A DNA stretch of 5,319 nt, taken from NCBI GenBank assembly GCA_005888395.1, contig VAXF01000143.1, positions 1 through 5,319 of the forward strand, written 5' to 3'. The translations under genes and the position numbers were made by a program. Below are positions 1 to 5,023 of this stretch, in pieces. The notes under the pieces are model-generated. The model did not search any database, had not been told where the DNA came from, and saw only the letters and a list, made by a program, of their open reading frames with translations. Source of the DNA: Actinomycetota bacterium. Lineage in GTDB: Bacteria > Actinomycetota > Acidimicrobiia > Acidimicrobiales > AC-25. Every line of letters begins with the position of its first letter. The first letter of the stretch is position 1.

Positions 1-195
1 CTCGGAGCGGGCACGCGGCATGGTCGTCTCGGGAGGCGGCGCGGGACGGTGAAGCAGGGCGAGCGCGCCCACCCCCAGCGCGACCGCGGCGACCGCGACG
101 ACCATCACGCCCGGCGAGCGCCGGGCCAGCTCGGCGAGGTCGTCGGCGCGGTCGCGCCACGAGCGCGGCGGGTCGGGACGAAGGAGCTCGGCCAC
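1..195 (-). CDS. N-terminus of a single-pass membrane protein, possibly ComEA (partial)
   Basis: These are the first 65 codons of a minus-strand gene that leaves the window at base 1. Residues 1-28 are hydrophilic (VAELLRPDPPRSWRDRADDL...). Residues 29-48 are a continuous hydrophobic helix rich in V, A, L and G. A Pro-rich linker (RPAPPPETTMPRARSE) follows. This order of short cytoplasmic tail, one membrane helix and Pro-rich exported linker is what precedes the SLBB and helix-hairpin-helix domains in actinobacterial ComEA, the DNA-uptake receptor. Those domains lie outside the window, so ComEA is an inference. Other membrane-anchored extracytoplasmic proteins could look the same. The GTG start at 195 is chosen because GAGGAAGG lies just upstream and the frame gives a sensible membrane protein. 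It lies 47 bp downstream of the minus-strand HExxH gene and may be cotranscribed with it. Confidence 0.6.
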   Translation of the reverse strand, partial: MAELLRPDPPRSWRDRADDLAELARRSPGVMVVAVAAVALGVGALALLHRPAPPPETTMPRARSE

Positions 196-197
196 TG

Positions 198-205
198 CCT
201 TCCTC
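198..205 (-). promoter_or_regulatory. Shine-Dalgarno for the ComEA-like gene
   Basis: On the minus strand GAGGAAGG is followed by CA and then the GTG at 195. The GAGG core sits six bases from the start codon. This is the strongest purine-rich site in the left part of the window and decides the GTG start. Having its own ribosome binding site fits an internal gene of a minus-strand transcript. Confidence 0.7.
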
Positions 206-242
206 GGGACGCTGGCGTCGACCGGGGGAAGGCGACGCAACG

Positions 243-560
243 CTAGAGGCGAGCGGGTGTCCTGTCCAGAGGCATCGTCCGCGCCCGCCATTCGGCTTCG
301 ACCTCGAGCGGGATGCGGCGGTAGGCGGCCCAGTGCCGCAGGCGCCAGTGCAGGTACGCGCCGACGTACCGCCGCAGGAAGCCAGGCACGCCGAGCCGGC
401 GCCACTGCTCGACGTGGACCAGCTCGTGGCGCATCAGGTGCTCGTCCCCGGCGGCCTCCTCCCGCACGAGGACCAGGCGACCGAGGGTGGTAGCGCTGGC
501 GCCGGGCGCGACCGGCCCGCCCACCCAGCGCCACCAGCCGTCGTGCCGTTCCAGGCCCAT
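243..560 (-). CDS. Small HExxH-motif predicted zinc metallopeptidase-like protein
   Basis: This is a 105-residue protein with no signal peptide or membrane helix. Residues 45-49 read HELVH followed by VEQW, the zincin HExxH signature in the HELxHxxQ form seen in DUF4157-like and related small metallopeptidase-like proteins. A basic, aromatic-rich helix follows (FLRRYVGAYLHWRLRHW, about 61-77). The segment IPLEVEAEW (83-91) matches the place where such proteins carry the downstream glutamate zinc ligand (E86, E88 or E90). The family assignment is by motif only, and substrate and activity are unknown. The ATG at 560 is chosen because the protein reads sensibly from MGLERHDGWW. The frame stays open upstream only as the antisense shadow of the DUF885 gene. 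There is no Shine-Dalgarno, which fits leaderless translation from the shared promoter at 561-581. Confidence 0.8.
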   Translation of the reverse strand: MGLERHDGWWRWVGGPVAPGASATTLGRLVLVREEAAGDEHLMRHELVHVEQWRRLGVPGFLRRYVGAYLHWRLRHWAAYRRIPLEVEAEWRARTMPLDRTPARL

Positions 561-561
561 C

Positions 562-580
562 GCGTGGCAGACTGCCGCGC
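562..580. promoter_or_regulatory. Candidate bidirectional leaderless promoter / 19-bp near-palindrome
   Basis: The 21-bp gap between the divergent starts (ATG at 560 minus, GTG at 582 plus) is almost filled by gcgtggcagactgccgcgc, in which 8 of 9 pairs are complementary about A571. Within it, the plus strand carries CAGACT (568-573, preceded by TGG, an extended -10 form) eight bases before the GTG. The minus strand carries CAGTCT (574-569) eight bases before the ATG. Both fit the loose nAnnnT -10 pattern of actinobacterial promoters at the distance expected when transcription starts on the first base of the start codon. Neither gene has a Shine-Dalgarno. I see no convincing -35 box on either side. 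The palindrome could instead be an operator. Confidence 0.45.
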
Positions 581-581
581 C

Positions 582-2201
582 GTGCCGACTCCGATCGACG
601 GCCTGCTCGACGAGTTCGTCGACGAGCAGCTCGACGACTCCCCGACCTTCGCCAGCACCCTCGGCGCCGAGGGTTACGACGACCGCCTCGACGACCTCTC
701 CGCCGGCGCGTTCGAGGCGCGCGCGGCGCGGGACGAGCTGTGGATCCAGCGCTTTGGCGACGTCCCCGACGACGACCTCGCCCTCGACGAGCGCATCGAC
801 CGCGACCTGGTGCTGTCGACGCTCCGGGGCCGGGCGATCATGCGCGACTGGGAGGGGTGGCGGCGGAGCGCCGACACCTACCTCAGCCCTGGGCTCTACG
901 GCGTGTTCACCCTCTTCCTGCAGCGCCTGCGGCCGGAGCCCGAGTTGGCGGCGTCGGCCGCGGCGCGGCTGCGCGGCATCCCCGAGCTGCTCGACCATGG
1001 CCGCGTCAACCTGAAGCCGGAGTTGGCCAACCCCGTCCTCGTGCGCCGGGCGCTGGGCCAGTGCCAGGCCGCGATCCGGTATGCACGTGACCTCGTGCCC
1101 GCCGAGCTCGAGGACGCGGGCGATCGCGCCCTCGTGGCCGAGGCCGGTGAGGTGGCTGCGGCGGCCTACGAGTCATTTGCCGTCTTCCTCGACGAGCTCG
1201 CCGCGGCGGCCACGGGTGACTACGCGGTTGGCGAAGTCCGGTACAGCGCCCTGCTCCGCGAGCGCGAGCTACTGGGGCTCGACGCCGCCGCCCTTCGCGA
1301 GCGGGGGCAAGCGGCGTGGGAGGAGCTCGCCGTTCGCATGGACGAGGTGGCGGCGCGCATCGACGGCGACAGCGGCGGCTGGCGCGACGCCGTGGAGCGA
1401 CTCAACGACGACCATCCCTCGTCGCCCGAGGCGATGCGCGCCGCGTACGAGGATTGGACGGAGCGGGCGAGGTCCTACCTGCGCGAGCACGAGCTGGTGA
1501 CCCTGCCCGAGGGCGAGCAGTGCCTCGTCGAACCGTCGCCCCCGTTCCAGCGGCCGGTGCTCGCGGTCGCCTCGTACAACCGGCCGCCGGCGTTCCGCGA
1601 CTCGCGCGTCGGCCACTTCTTCGTGCCGTTCCCACCGGACGGCACGCCGGCCGAGGAGGTCCGCAAGCGCCTGCAGACCAACAACCACTCGGTGATCCCG
1701 TCGATCTCGGTCCACGAGGCGTACCCCGGGCACCACTGGCACCTCTCGTGGGCGAAGTCGGGCACGCGACGCGTGCGTCACATCATCGGCACCTCGTTCT
1801 TCATCGAGGGCTGGGCGCTCTACGCCGAGCTGATGATGAGCGAGCAGGGCTTCTTCGCCGACGACCGGCAGGTGCTCGGATGGCTCGACTCGCGCATCTT
1901 CCGTGCCGCCCGCATCATCGTCGACACCAGCCTCCACTCGGGCGACATGAGCTTCGAGGACGCTGTCACGTTCATGCGCGAGCGCACGAGCCTCACCGAG
2001 CCGACCGCCCGCGCCGAGGTGGGCCGCTACTGCGCGTGGCCGACGCAGGCTTCGTCGTACCTCACGGGCTCGCTCGAGATCGAGCGGATGCGCGAGCGCT
2101 ACCTGAAAGAGGGCCGGGGCACGCTCCGCCACTTCCACGACGCGCTCGCCGGCTCGGGAATGTTGCCTCTCGGCCTCGCCGAGCGCGCCCTGCTCGGCTG
2201 A
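582..2201 (+). CDS. DUF885-family predicted zincin metallopeptidase
   Basis: This is a 539-residue protein without signal peptide or membrane segments, so probably cytoplasmic, and of normal length for the DUF885 family (PF05960, placed with zincin-like peptidases). Three family landmarks are visible: HEAYPGHH at 378-385, the inverted-spacing His/Glu zinc-site motif; EGWALYAE at 409-416, which supplies the downstream glutamate; and YCAWPTQASSYLTG at 483-496, the conserved C-terminal YxxxPxQAxxYxxG segment. The N-terminal part begins LLDEFVDEQLDDSPTFASTLGAEGYDD, typical of the family start. The GTG at 582 is preferred over an in-frame GTG at 564 and over the much longer open frame, because the region further upstream is antisense to the HExxH gene. 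The exact substrate is unknown; peptide hydrolysis is inferred from the fold. The gene is monocistronic: divergent upstream, convergent downstream. Confidence 0.9.
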   Translation: MPTPIDGLLDEFVDEQLDDSPTFASTLGAEGYDDRLDDLSAGAFEARAARDELWIQRFGDVPDDDLALDERIDRDLVLSTLRGRAIMRDWEGWRRSADTYLSPGLYGVFTLFLQRLRPEPELAASAAARLRGIPELLDHGRVNLKPELANPVLVRRALGQCQAAIRYARDLVPAELEDAGDRALVAEAGEVAAAAYESFAVFLDELAAAATGDYAVGEVRYSALLRERELLGLDAAALRERGQAAWEELAVRMDEVAARIDGDSGGWRDAVERLNDDHPSSPEAMRAAYEDWTERARSYLREHELVTLPEGEQCLVEPSPPFQRPVLAVASYNRPPAFRDSRVGHFFVPFPPDGTPAEEVRKRLQTNNHSVIPSISVHEAYPGHHWHLSWAKSGTRRVRHIIGTSFFIEGWALYAELMMSEQGFFADDRQVLGWLDSRIFRAARIIVDTSLHSGDMSFEDAVTFMRERTSLTEPTARAEVGRYCAWPTQASSYLTGSLEIERMRERYLKEGRGTLRHFHDALAGSGMLPLGLAERALLG

Positions 2202-2202
2202 T

Positions 2203-2248
2203 CTGCCGGCTGCTCTCGCCGCCGAAGGCGGCCGCCTCCAGCTGGCAG
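2203..2248 (+). terminator. Long stem-loop directly after the DUF885 stop (candidate terminator)
   Basis: One base after the TGA at 2199-2201, CTGCCGGCTG (2203-2212) pairs with CAGCTGGCAG (2239-2248) over 10 bp with a single G-U wobble. An internal loop of 5 by 6 bases follows. Then a perfect 6-bp stem, GCCGCC/GGCGGC (2218-2223 with 2227-2232), closes on a GAA triloop. There is no U-run after it, so it is not a classical intrinsic terminator. Stems without a U-tract are commonly proposed as terminators or 3'-end stabilisers in high-GC actinobacteria. Confidence 0.45.
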
Positions 2249-2267
2249 CAGGAGACTTCCAGCGCGA

Positions 2268-2303
2268 CTGAGGAGGGCTCCGCCCGACGAGGGAGCACGT
2301 CAG
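2268..2303. repeat. Imperfect inverted repeat in the convergent gap
   Basis: GCTCC (2277-2281) is complementary to GGAGC (2292-2296) across a 10-base loop, and CTGA (2268-2271) to TCAG (2300-2303) further out. The two short stems are separated by unpaired bases, so this is a weak structure that could arise by chance at this GC content. It lies between two better hairpins in the gap joining the convergent DUF885 and thioredoxin genes. Confidence 0.2.
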
Positions 2304-2313
2304 AGCTCGCCGA

Positions 2314-2328
2314 GCAACCTCTGGTTGC
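2314..2328 (-). terminator. Perfect 6-bp hairpin just past the thioredoxin stop
   Basis: GCAACC (2314-2319) and GGTTGC (2323-2328) form a perfect stem with a TCT loop, centred about 20 bases beyond the minus-strand stop at 2340-2342. An alternative pairing ACCTC/GAGGT (2317-2321 with 2329-2333) uses the same bases. There is no U-tract on either strand. It is a plausible transcript 3'-end structure for the thioredoxin gene, possibly acting for both convergent transcripts. Confidence 0.35.
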
Positions 2329-2339
2329 GAGGTGAAGAT

Positions 2340-3047
2340 TCAGAACAGACGGGCGGTGAGCTCCTTGCGGTAGCGCGCCGTCCGCGGGTCGTCCGGGCCG
2401 AGCAGCTCGAGGAGGTCGACGACCTGGCGGCGGGCGTCGTCGTCGTCCTTCACCCGCTCGAGCAGGGCGTCGAGCTGCGCCTCCACGTCGTCGGGCACCT
2501 CGGCCGCGCCCACCCGCGCCAAGGCGGCGATGCGCCGGGTCTCGGCACTCTCGGGTACGCGCTCGAGCAGGGCGAGCGCCTCCTCGTCGTCGCCGCGGCG
2601 AGCGAGCAGCTCGGCGAGCGCCGGCACGGCTTCGGGGTGGTCGGACTGCAGCTCCAGCGCCGCTCGCAGCGACGTCTCGTCGCCGGCGTGGGCGAGCCGG
2701 TCGGCCTCGGTCTCGGGAGGCGAGAGGCGCTCGACGAAGTCGCGCACCGCCCGCTCGGGGACGGCGCCGATGAACCCGTCGACGACCTTGCCGTCGCGCA
2801 GCGCGTAGACGGCCGGGATCGACTGCACCTGGAACGTGGCCGACGCCCTGGGGTTGGCGTCGACGTCGATCTTCACCAGCTCGACGCGTCCCTCGGTCTC
2901 CCCCACGACCTTCTCGAGGATCGGCCCGAGCGTGCGGCACGGCCCGCACCACTCGGCCCAGAGGTCGACGACGACGGGCACCTGGTTGGAGCGCTCGACG
3001 ACGTCGCGTTCGAAGGTGGCGTCGGTCACTTCGAGCACGGCAGTCAT
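2340..3047 (-). CDS. Thioredoxin-domain protein with helical C-terminal extension (CnoX/YbbN-like)
   Basis: This is a 235-residue cytoplasmic protein with two parts. Residues 1 to about 110 are a thioredoxin fold: VVVDLWAEWCGPC with the redox pair C34/C37 in a canonical WCGPC motif, KIDVDANP at 59-66, and the cis-proline in SIPAVYAL (P78). Residues about 118-235 are acidic and helical with TPR-like packing (for example ALAELLARRGDDEEALALLERV), matching the TPR_20-type tail of YbbN/CnoX. Members with this layout act as holdases that pass clients to chaperonin or protect thiols. The intact CGPC motif here suggests oxidoreductase competence. The ATG at 3047 is chosen because GGAG lies six bases upstream; an in-frame TTG at 3059 would add four residues. 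The gene is divergent from the phosphotransferase gene and convergent with DUF885. Confidence 0.9.
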   Translation of the reverse strand: MTAVLEVTDATFERDVVERSNQVPVVVDLWAEWCGPCRTLGPILEKVVGETEGRVELVKIDVDANPRASATFQVQSIPAVYALRDGKVVDGFIGAVPERAVRDFVERLSPPETEADRLAHAGDETSLRAALELQSDHPEAVPALAELLARRGDDEEALALLERVPESAETRRIAALARVGAAEVPDDVEAQLDALLERVKDDDDARRQVVDLLELLGPDDPRTARYRKELTARLF

Positions 3048-3053
3048 CCTTCT

Positions 3054-3064
3054 CTCCAACAGTA
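3054..3064 (-). promoter_or_regulatory. Thioredoxin gene start signals: GGAG site and possible -10
   Basis: On the minus strand GGAG (3057-3054) sits six bases before the ATG at 3047 and is a good Shine-Dalgarno. Just upstream, TACTGT (3064-3059) matches the TAnnnT -10 pattern. A start about seven bases past that box would remove the GGAG from the transcript, so the two cannot both be used in the simple way. I trust the ribosome binding site more than the -10. Confidence 0.4.
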
Positions 3065-3068
3065 GGCG

Positions 3069-3089
3069 GGCTCGGGTTCATCCCGAGCC
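3069..3089. repeat. Perfect 8-bp inverted repeat in the thioredoxin/phosphotransferase divergent gap
   Basis: GGCTCGGG (3069-3076) and CCCGAGCC (3082-3089) are exact reverse complements around the 5-base spacer TTCAT. The repeat lies 22 bases from the thioredoxin start and 20 bases from the phosphotransferase start. It covers the spacer or -35 region of the leaderless plus-strand promoter and lies upstream of the possible minus-strand -10. A dimeric repressor operator shared by both genes is the simplest reading. An RNA hairpin is less likely, because the repeat should lie upstream of both transcripts. Confidence 0.5.
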
Positions 3090-3095
3090 GGCCGA

Positions 3096-3109
3096 TACGG
3101 TGGGGCGCG
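3096..3109 (+). promoter_or_regulatory. Leaderless promoter of the phosphotransferase gene
   Basis: TACGGT (3096-3101) matches the TAnnnT -10 consensus of actinobacterial housekeeping promoters. Seven bases later comes the GTG at 3109, so the first transcribed base would be the first base of the start codon. There is no good Shine-Dalgarno at the right distance. A -35 box is not evident; bases 3073-3079 fall inside the inverted repeat. This arrangement decides for the GTG at 3109 over the in-frame GTG at 3100, which overlaps the -10. Confidence 0.6.
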
Positions 3110-4143
3110 TGCAGGCGCCCATCGAGGGTATCGACGTCGAGCGCGTAACGGGTTGGTTCGTCGACCACGTGGCGGGCGTCGAGCCGCCTCTGGTCTTCGA
3201 GCTCATCGCCGGCGGGCGCTCGAACCTCACGTTCAAGGTCACCGACGGCGCCGGCCACGCCTGGGCGCTGCGGCGGCCGCCGACCGGGCACGTGCTCCCG
3301 ACCGCGCACGACATGAGCCGCGAGCACCGCATCATCGCCGCGCTCGGCCCCACCCCGGTGCCCGTGGCGCCCGCGGTCGGCTTCTGTGACGACGAGTCGG
3401 TCAACGGCGCGCCCTTCTACGTCATGGGTTACGTCGACGGCCTCGTGCTGCGCGACGCGGAGGCCGGCAAGGCCCTCGACCCCGAGCAACGACGGACCGC
3501 GGGTGAATCGCTCGTCGATGTGCTCGCCGAGATCCACGCCGTCGACCCCGACGCCGTCGGGCTGGGCGACCTCGGTCGCAAGGAGGGCTACATCGAGCGC
3601 CAGCTCCGGCGCTGGCACGGGCAGTTCGAGAAGTCGAAGAGCCGCGAGGTGCCCGTGGTCGACGAGATGTACGAGCGCCTGCTCGCCGCGGTGCCGCCGC
3701 AGGGACCGGCGACGATCGTGCACGGCGACTACCGGCTCGACAACACCATGCTCGGCGACGACGGGCGCGTCATCGCCGTGCTCGACTGGGAGATCTGCAC
3801 GCTGGGCGACCCGCTCGCCGACGTGGGCCTGTTGATGGTCTATTGGACCGATCCCGGCGATGGGCTGGCCGCGTTGCTCGCCTCCTCGACACTGCTCGAG
3901 GGGTTCCCGCGGCGCGACGAGATGAAGGCTCGCTATGTCGAGCGAACGGGGCGCGATCTGTCGGCCCTCGGCTTCTACGTCGCGTTCGGCTACTGGAAGC
4001 TCGCGTGCATCCTCGAGGGCGTGTTCGCTCGCTACGCCGGCGGCGCGGGCGGCGGCGACCGCTCGGGATTCGAGGCCTTCGCCGAGCAGGTCGTAAACCT
4101 CGGCCAGATGGCACGCGCCGCTGCCGAGGGCGTCGTCCCTTGA
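3109..4143 (+). CDS. APH-family phosphotransferase, ACAD10/ACAD11 kinase-domain-like
   Basis: This is a 344-residue soluble kinase-fold protein of the aminoglycoside phosphotransferase superfamily (APH). The nucleotide loop region GGRSNLTFKV is at 35-44, followed by AWALRRPPTG (51-60), the form seen in ACAD10/11-like members. The hinge-like FYVMGYVDG is at 103-111, IERQLRRWHGQFEKSK at 162-177, the catalytic loop HGDYRLDN at 205-212 (D207 catalytic base, N212 metal ligand), LDWE at 225-228 (metal-binding D226), and GDPLADVG at 233-240. Bacterial relatives are often near acyl-CoA dehydrogenases. The human ACAD10/11 kinase domains phosphorylate 4-hydroxyacyl substrates, so a hydroxyacyl or similar small-molecule substrate is more likely than an antibiotic; this is inference. 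It is the first gene of a three-gene plus-strand cluster and overlaps the PAC2 gene by four bases. Confidence 0.9.
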   Translation: MQAPIEGIDVERVTGWFVDHVAGVEPPLVFELIAGGRSNLTFKVTDGAGHAWALRRPPTGHVLPTAHDMSREHRIIAALGPTPVPVAPAVGFCDDESVNGAPFYVMGYVDGLVLRDAEAGKALDPEQRRTAGESLVDVLAEIHAVDPDAVGLGDLGRKEGYIERQLRRWHGQFEKSKSREVPVVDEMYERLLAAVPPQGPATIVHGDYRLDNTMLGDDGRVIAVLDWEICTLGDPLADVGLLMVYWTDPGDGLAALLASSTLLEGFPRRDEMKARYVERTGRDLSALGFYVAFGYWKLACILEGVFARYAGGAGGGDRSGFEAFAEQVVNLGQMARAAAEGVVP

Positions 4144-5015
4144 GTGACTTGTACGAGCTCAGGACGCGGCCCGAGGAGCTCGTCGACTTCCACGAGCCGG
4201 TGCTCGTCATCGGCCTCGAAGGCTGGATCGACGCCGGCCTCGGCGCCGCCACCGCCATGGCCGCCCTGCTGGCGGCGACCGGCACCGAGGTGGTGGCCAC
4301 GTTCGACGCCGACGACCTGCTCGACCACCGCTCGCGCCGGCCGGTGCTGCGCATCAGCGAGGGAGTCAACACCGGGCTCACGTGGCCCGAGATCGAGCTG
4401 CGCGCCGGGCGCGACCCGCTCGGCACCCCGGTGCTCGCTCTCACCGGTCCCGAGCCCGACCATCGGTGGCGAGCGTTCACCGACGCGGTCGCCGAGCTGG
4501 CCGCCGTGTTCGACGTGCGCCTCGCGGTGGGCCTCGGCGCGTTCCCGGCGCCGGTCCCACACACCAGACCGTGCCGGCTGGCGGCGACCGCGACGACGCC
4601 GGAGCTGGCGCGGCAGGTGGGCTACGTCGGCGGCACCCTCGAGGTCCCCGCCGGTGTCGAGGCGGCCCTCGAGGCGCGATTCGCCGCCGCAGGCCTGCCC
4701 GCGGTCGGCCTGTGGGCGCGCGTCCCCCATTACGTGTCGGCGATGCCCTACCCGGCGGCGAGCGCGATGTTGCTCGAGGGGCTGGCCGCGGTTGCCGGCA
4801 TCACCGTCGAGTCGGACGCGCTGCTCGAGGCCGCCGAGGAGAGCGGGCGGCGAATCGACGAGCTGATCGCCGCCAACCCCGAGCACGTCGAGCTCGTGCG
4901 CCGGCTCGAGGAGCAGGTCGACGCGGAGACGGCGCAGATGTCGGGCTTCGGCCCGATCCCGTCCGGCGACGAGATCGCGGCCGAGCTCGAACGCTTCCTT
5001 CGCGACGAGAGATAG
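4140..5015 (+). CDS. PAC2-family protein (actinobacterial type)
   Basis: This is a 291-residue soluble protein of the PAC2 family (PF09754, related to eukaryotic proteasome assembly chaperone 2). Recognisable segments are VLVIGLEGWIDAG (21-33), FDADDLLDHRSRRP (55-68), LTGPEPDHRW (101-110), GAFPAPVPHTRP (133-144) and VPHYVSAMPYPAAS (195-208). The C-terminal third is charged and helical (about 223-265), ending in a conserved-looking tail GDEIAAELERFLRDER. Actinobacterial PAC2 proteins have no settled function, and a proteasome role is unproven; no HbYX-type C-terminus is present. The TTG at 4140 overlaps the upstream stop as TTGA, with GAGGG nine bases upstream. A second in-frame TTG at 4149 is possible. 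Coupled translation with the phosphotransferase is likely. Confidence 0.88.
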   Translation: MSDLYELRTRPEELVDFHEPVLVIGLEGWIDAGLGAATAMAALLAATGTEVVATFDADDLLDHRSRRPVLRISEGVNTGLTWPEIELRAGRDPLGTPVLALTGPEPDHRWRAFTDAVAELAAVFDVRLAVGLGAFPAPVPHTRPCRLAATATTPELARQVGYVGGTLEVPAGVEAALEARFAAAGLPAVGLWARVPHYVSAMPYPAASAMLLEGLAAVAGITVESDALLEAAEESGRRIDELIAANPEHVELVRRLEEQVDAETAQMSGFGPIPSGDEIAAELERFLRDER

Positions 5016-5018
5016 GAG
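5014..5018 (+). promoter_or_regulatory. Shine-Dalgarno for the F420 oxidoreductase gene
   Basis: AGGAG begins inside the PAC2 stop codon (TAG, 5013-5015) and lies five bases before the ATG at 5024. The eight-base intergenic gap and this overlap indicate that the oxidoreductase gene is read from the same transcript as PAC2. Confidence 0.75.
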
Positions 5019-5023
5019 CAGGC

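Noticed and set aside
49..246. 65-residue plus-strand open frame at the left edge
   Set aside because: It is antisense to the membrane-anchor gene, Arg-rich and without a ribosome binding site; the minus strand has a membrane helix and a strong Shine-Dalgarno.
333..581. Upstream extension of the DUF885 frame to an ATG at 333
   Set aside because: The extra residues are low-complexity Pro/Ala-rich and antisense to the HExxH gene, while the family start matches the residues right after GTG 582.
561..998. Upstream extension of the minus-strand HExxH frame to 998
   Set aside because: It is the antisense shadow of the DUF885 gene, with compositionally biased sequence and no family resemblance. 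The protein reads sensibly only from the ATG at 560.
1269..2138. 289-residue minus-strand open frame opposite the DUF885 gene
   Set aside because: The opposite strand carries the conserved DUF885 zinc motifs; this frame is an effect of the high third-position GC.
2836..3108. Upstream extension of the phosphotransferase frame to 2836
   Set aside because: It runs antisense through the conserved thioredoxin domain and across the promoter and inverted repeat. The TACGGT-GTG arrangement fixes the start at 3109.
2062..3723. 553-residue minus-strand open frame
   Set aside because: It spans parts of three well-supported genes and two intergenic gaps, with Arg/Gly/Ala-rich shadow composition and no recognisable domain.
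3109..4143. Aminoglycoside resistance gene
   Set aside because: The protein is in the APH superfamily, but its RRPP segment and the IERQLRRW region match the ACAD10/11-like metabolic branch, and no resistance or mobile context is seen.
4032..4886. 284-residue minus-strand open frame opposite the PAC2 gene
   Set aside because: It shows no family motif, and the plus strand has clear PAC2 motifs with operon-like spacing.
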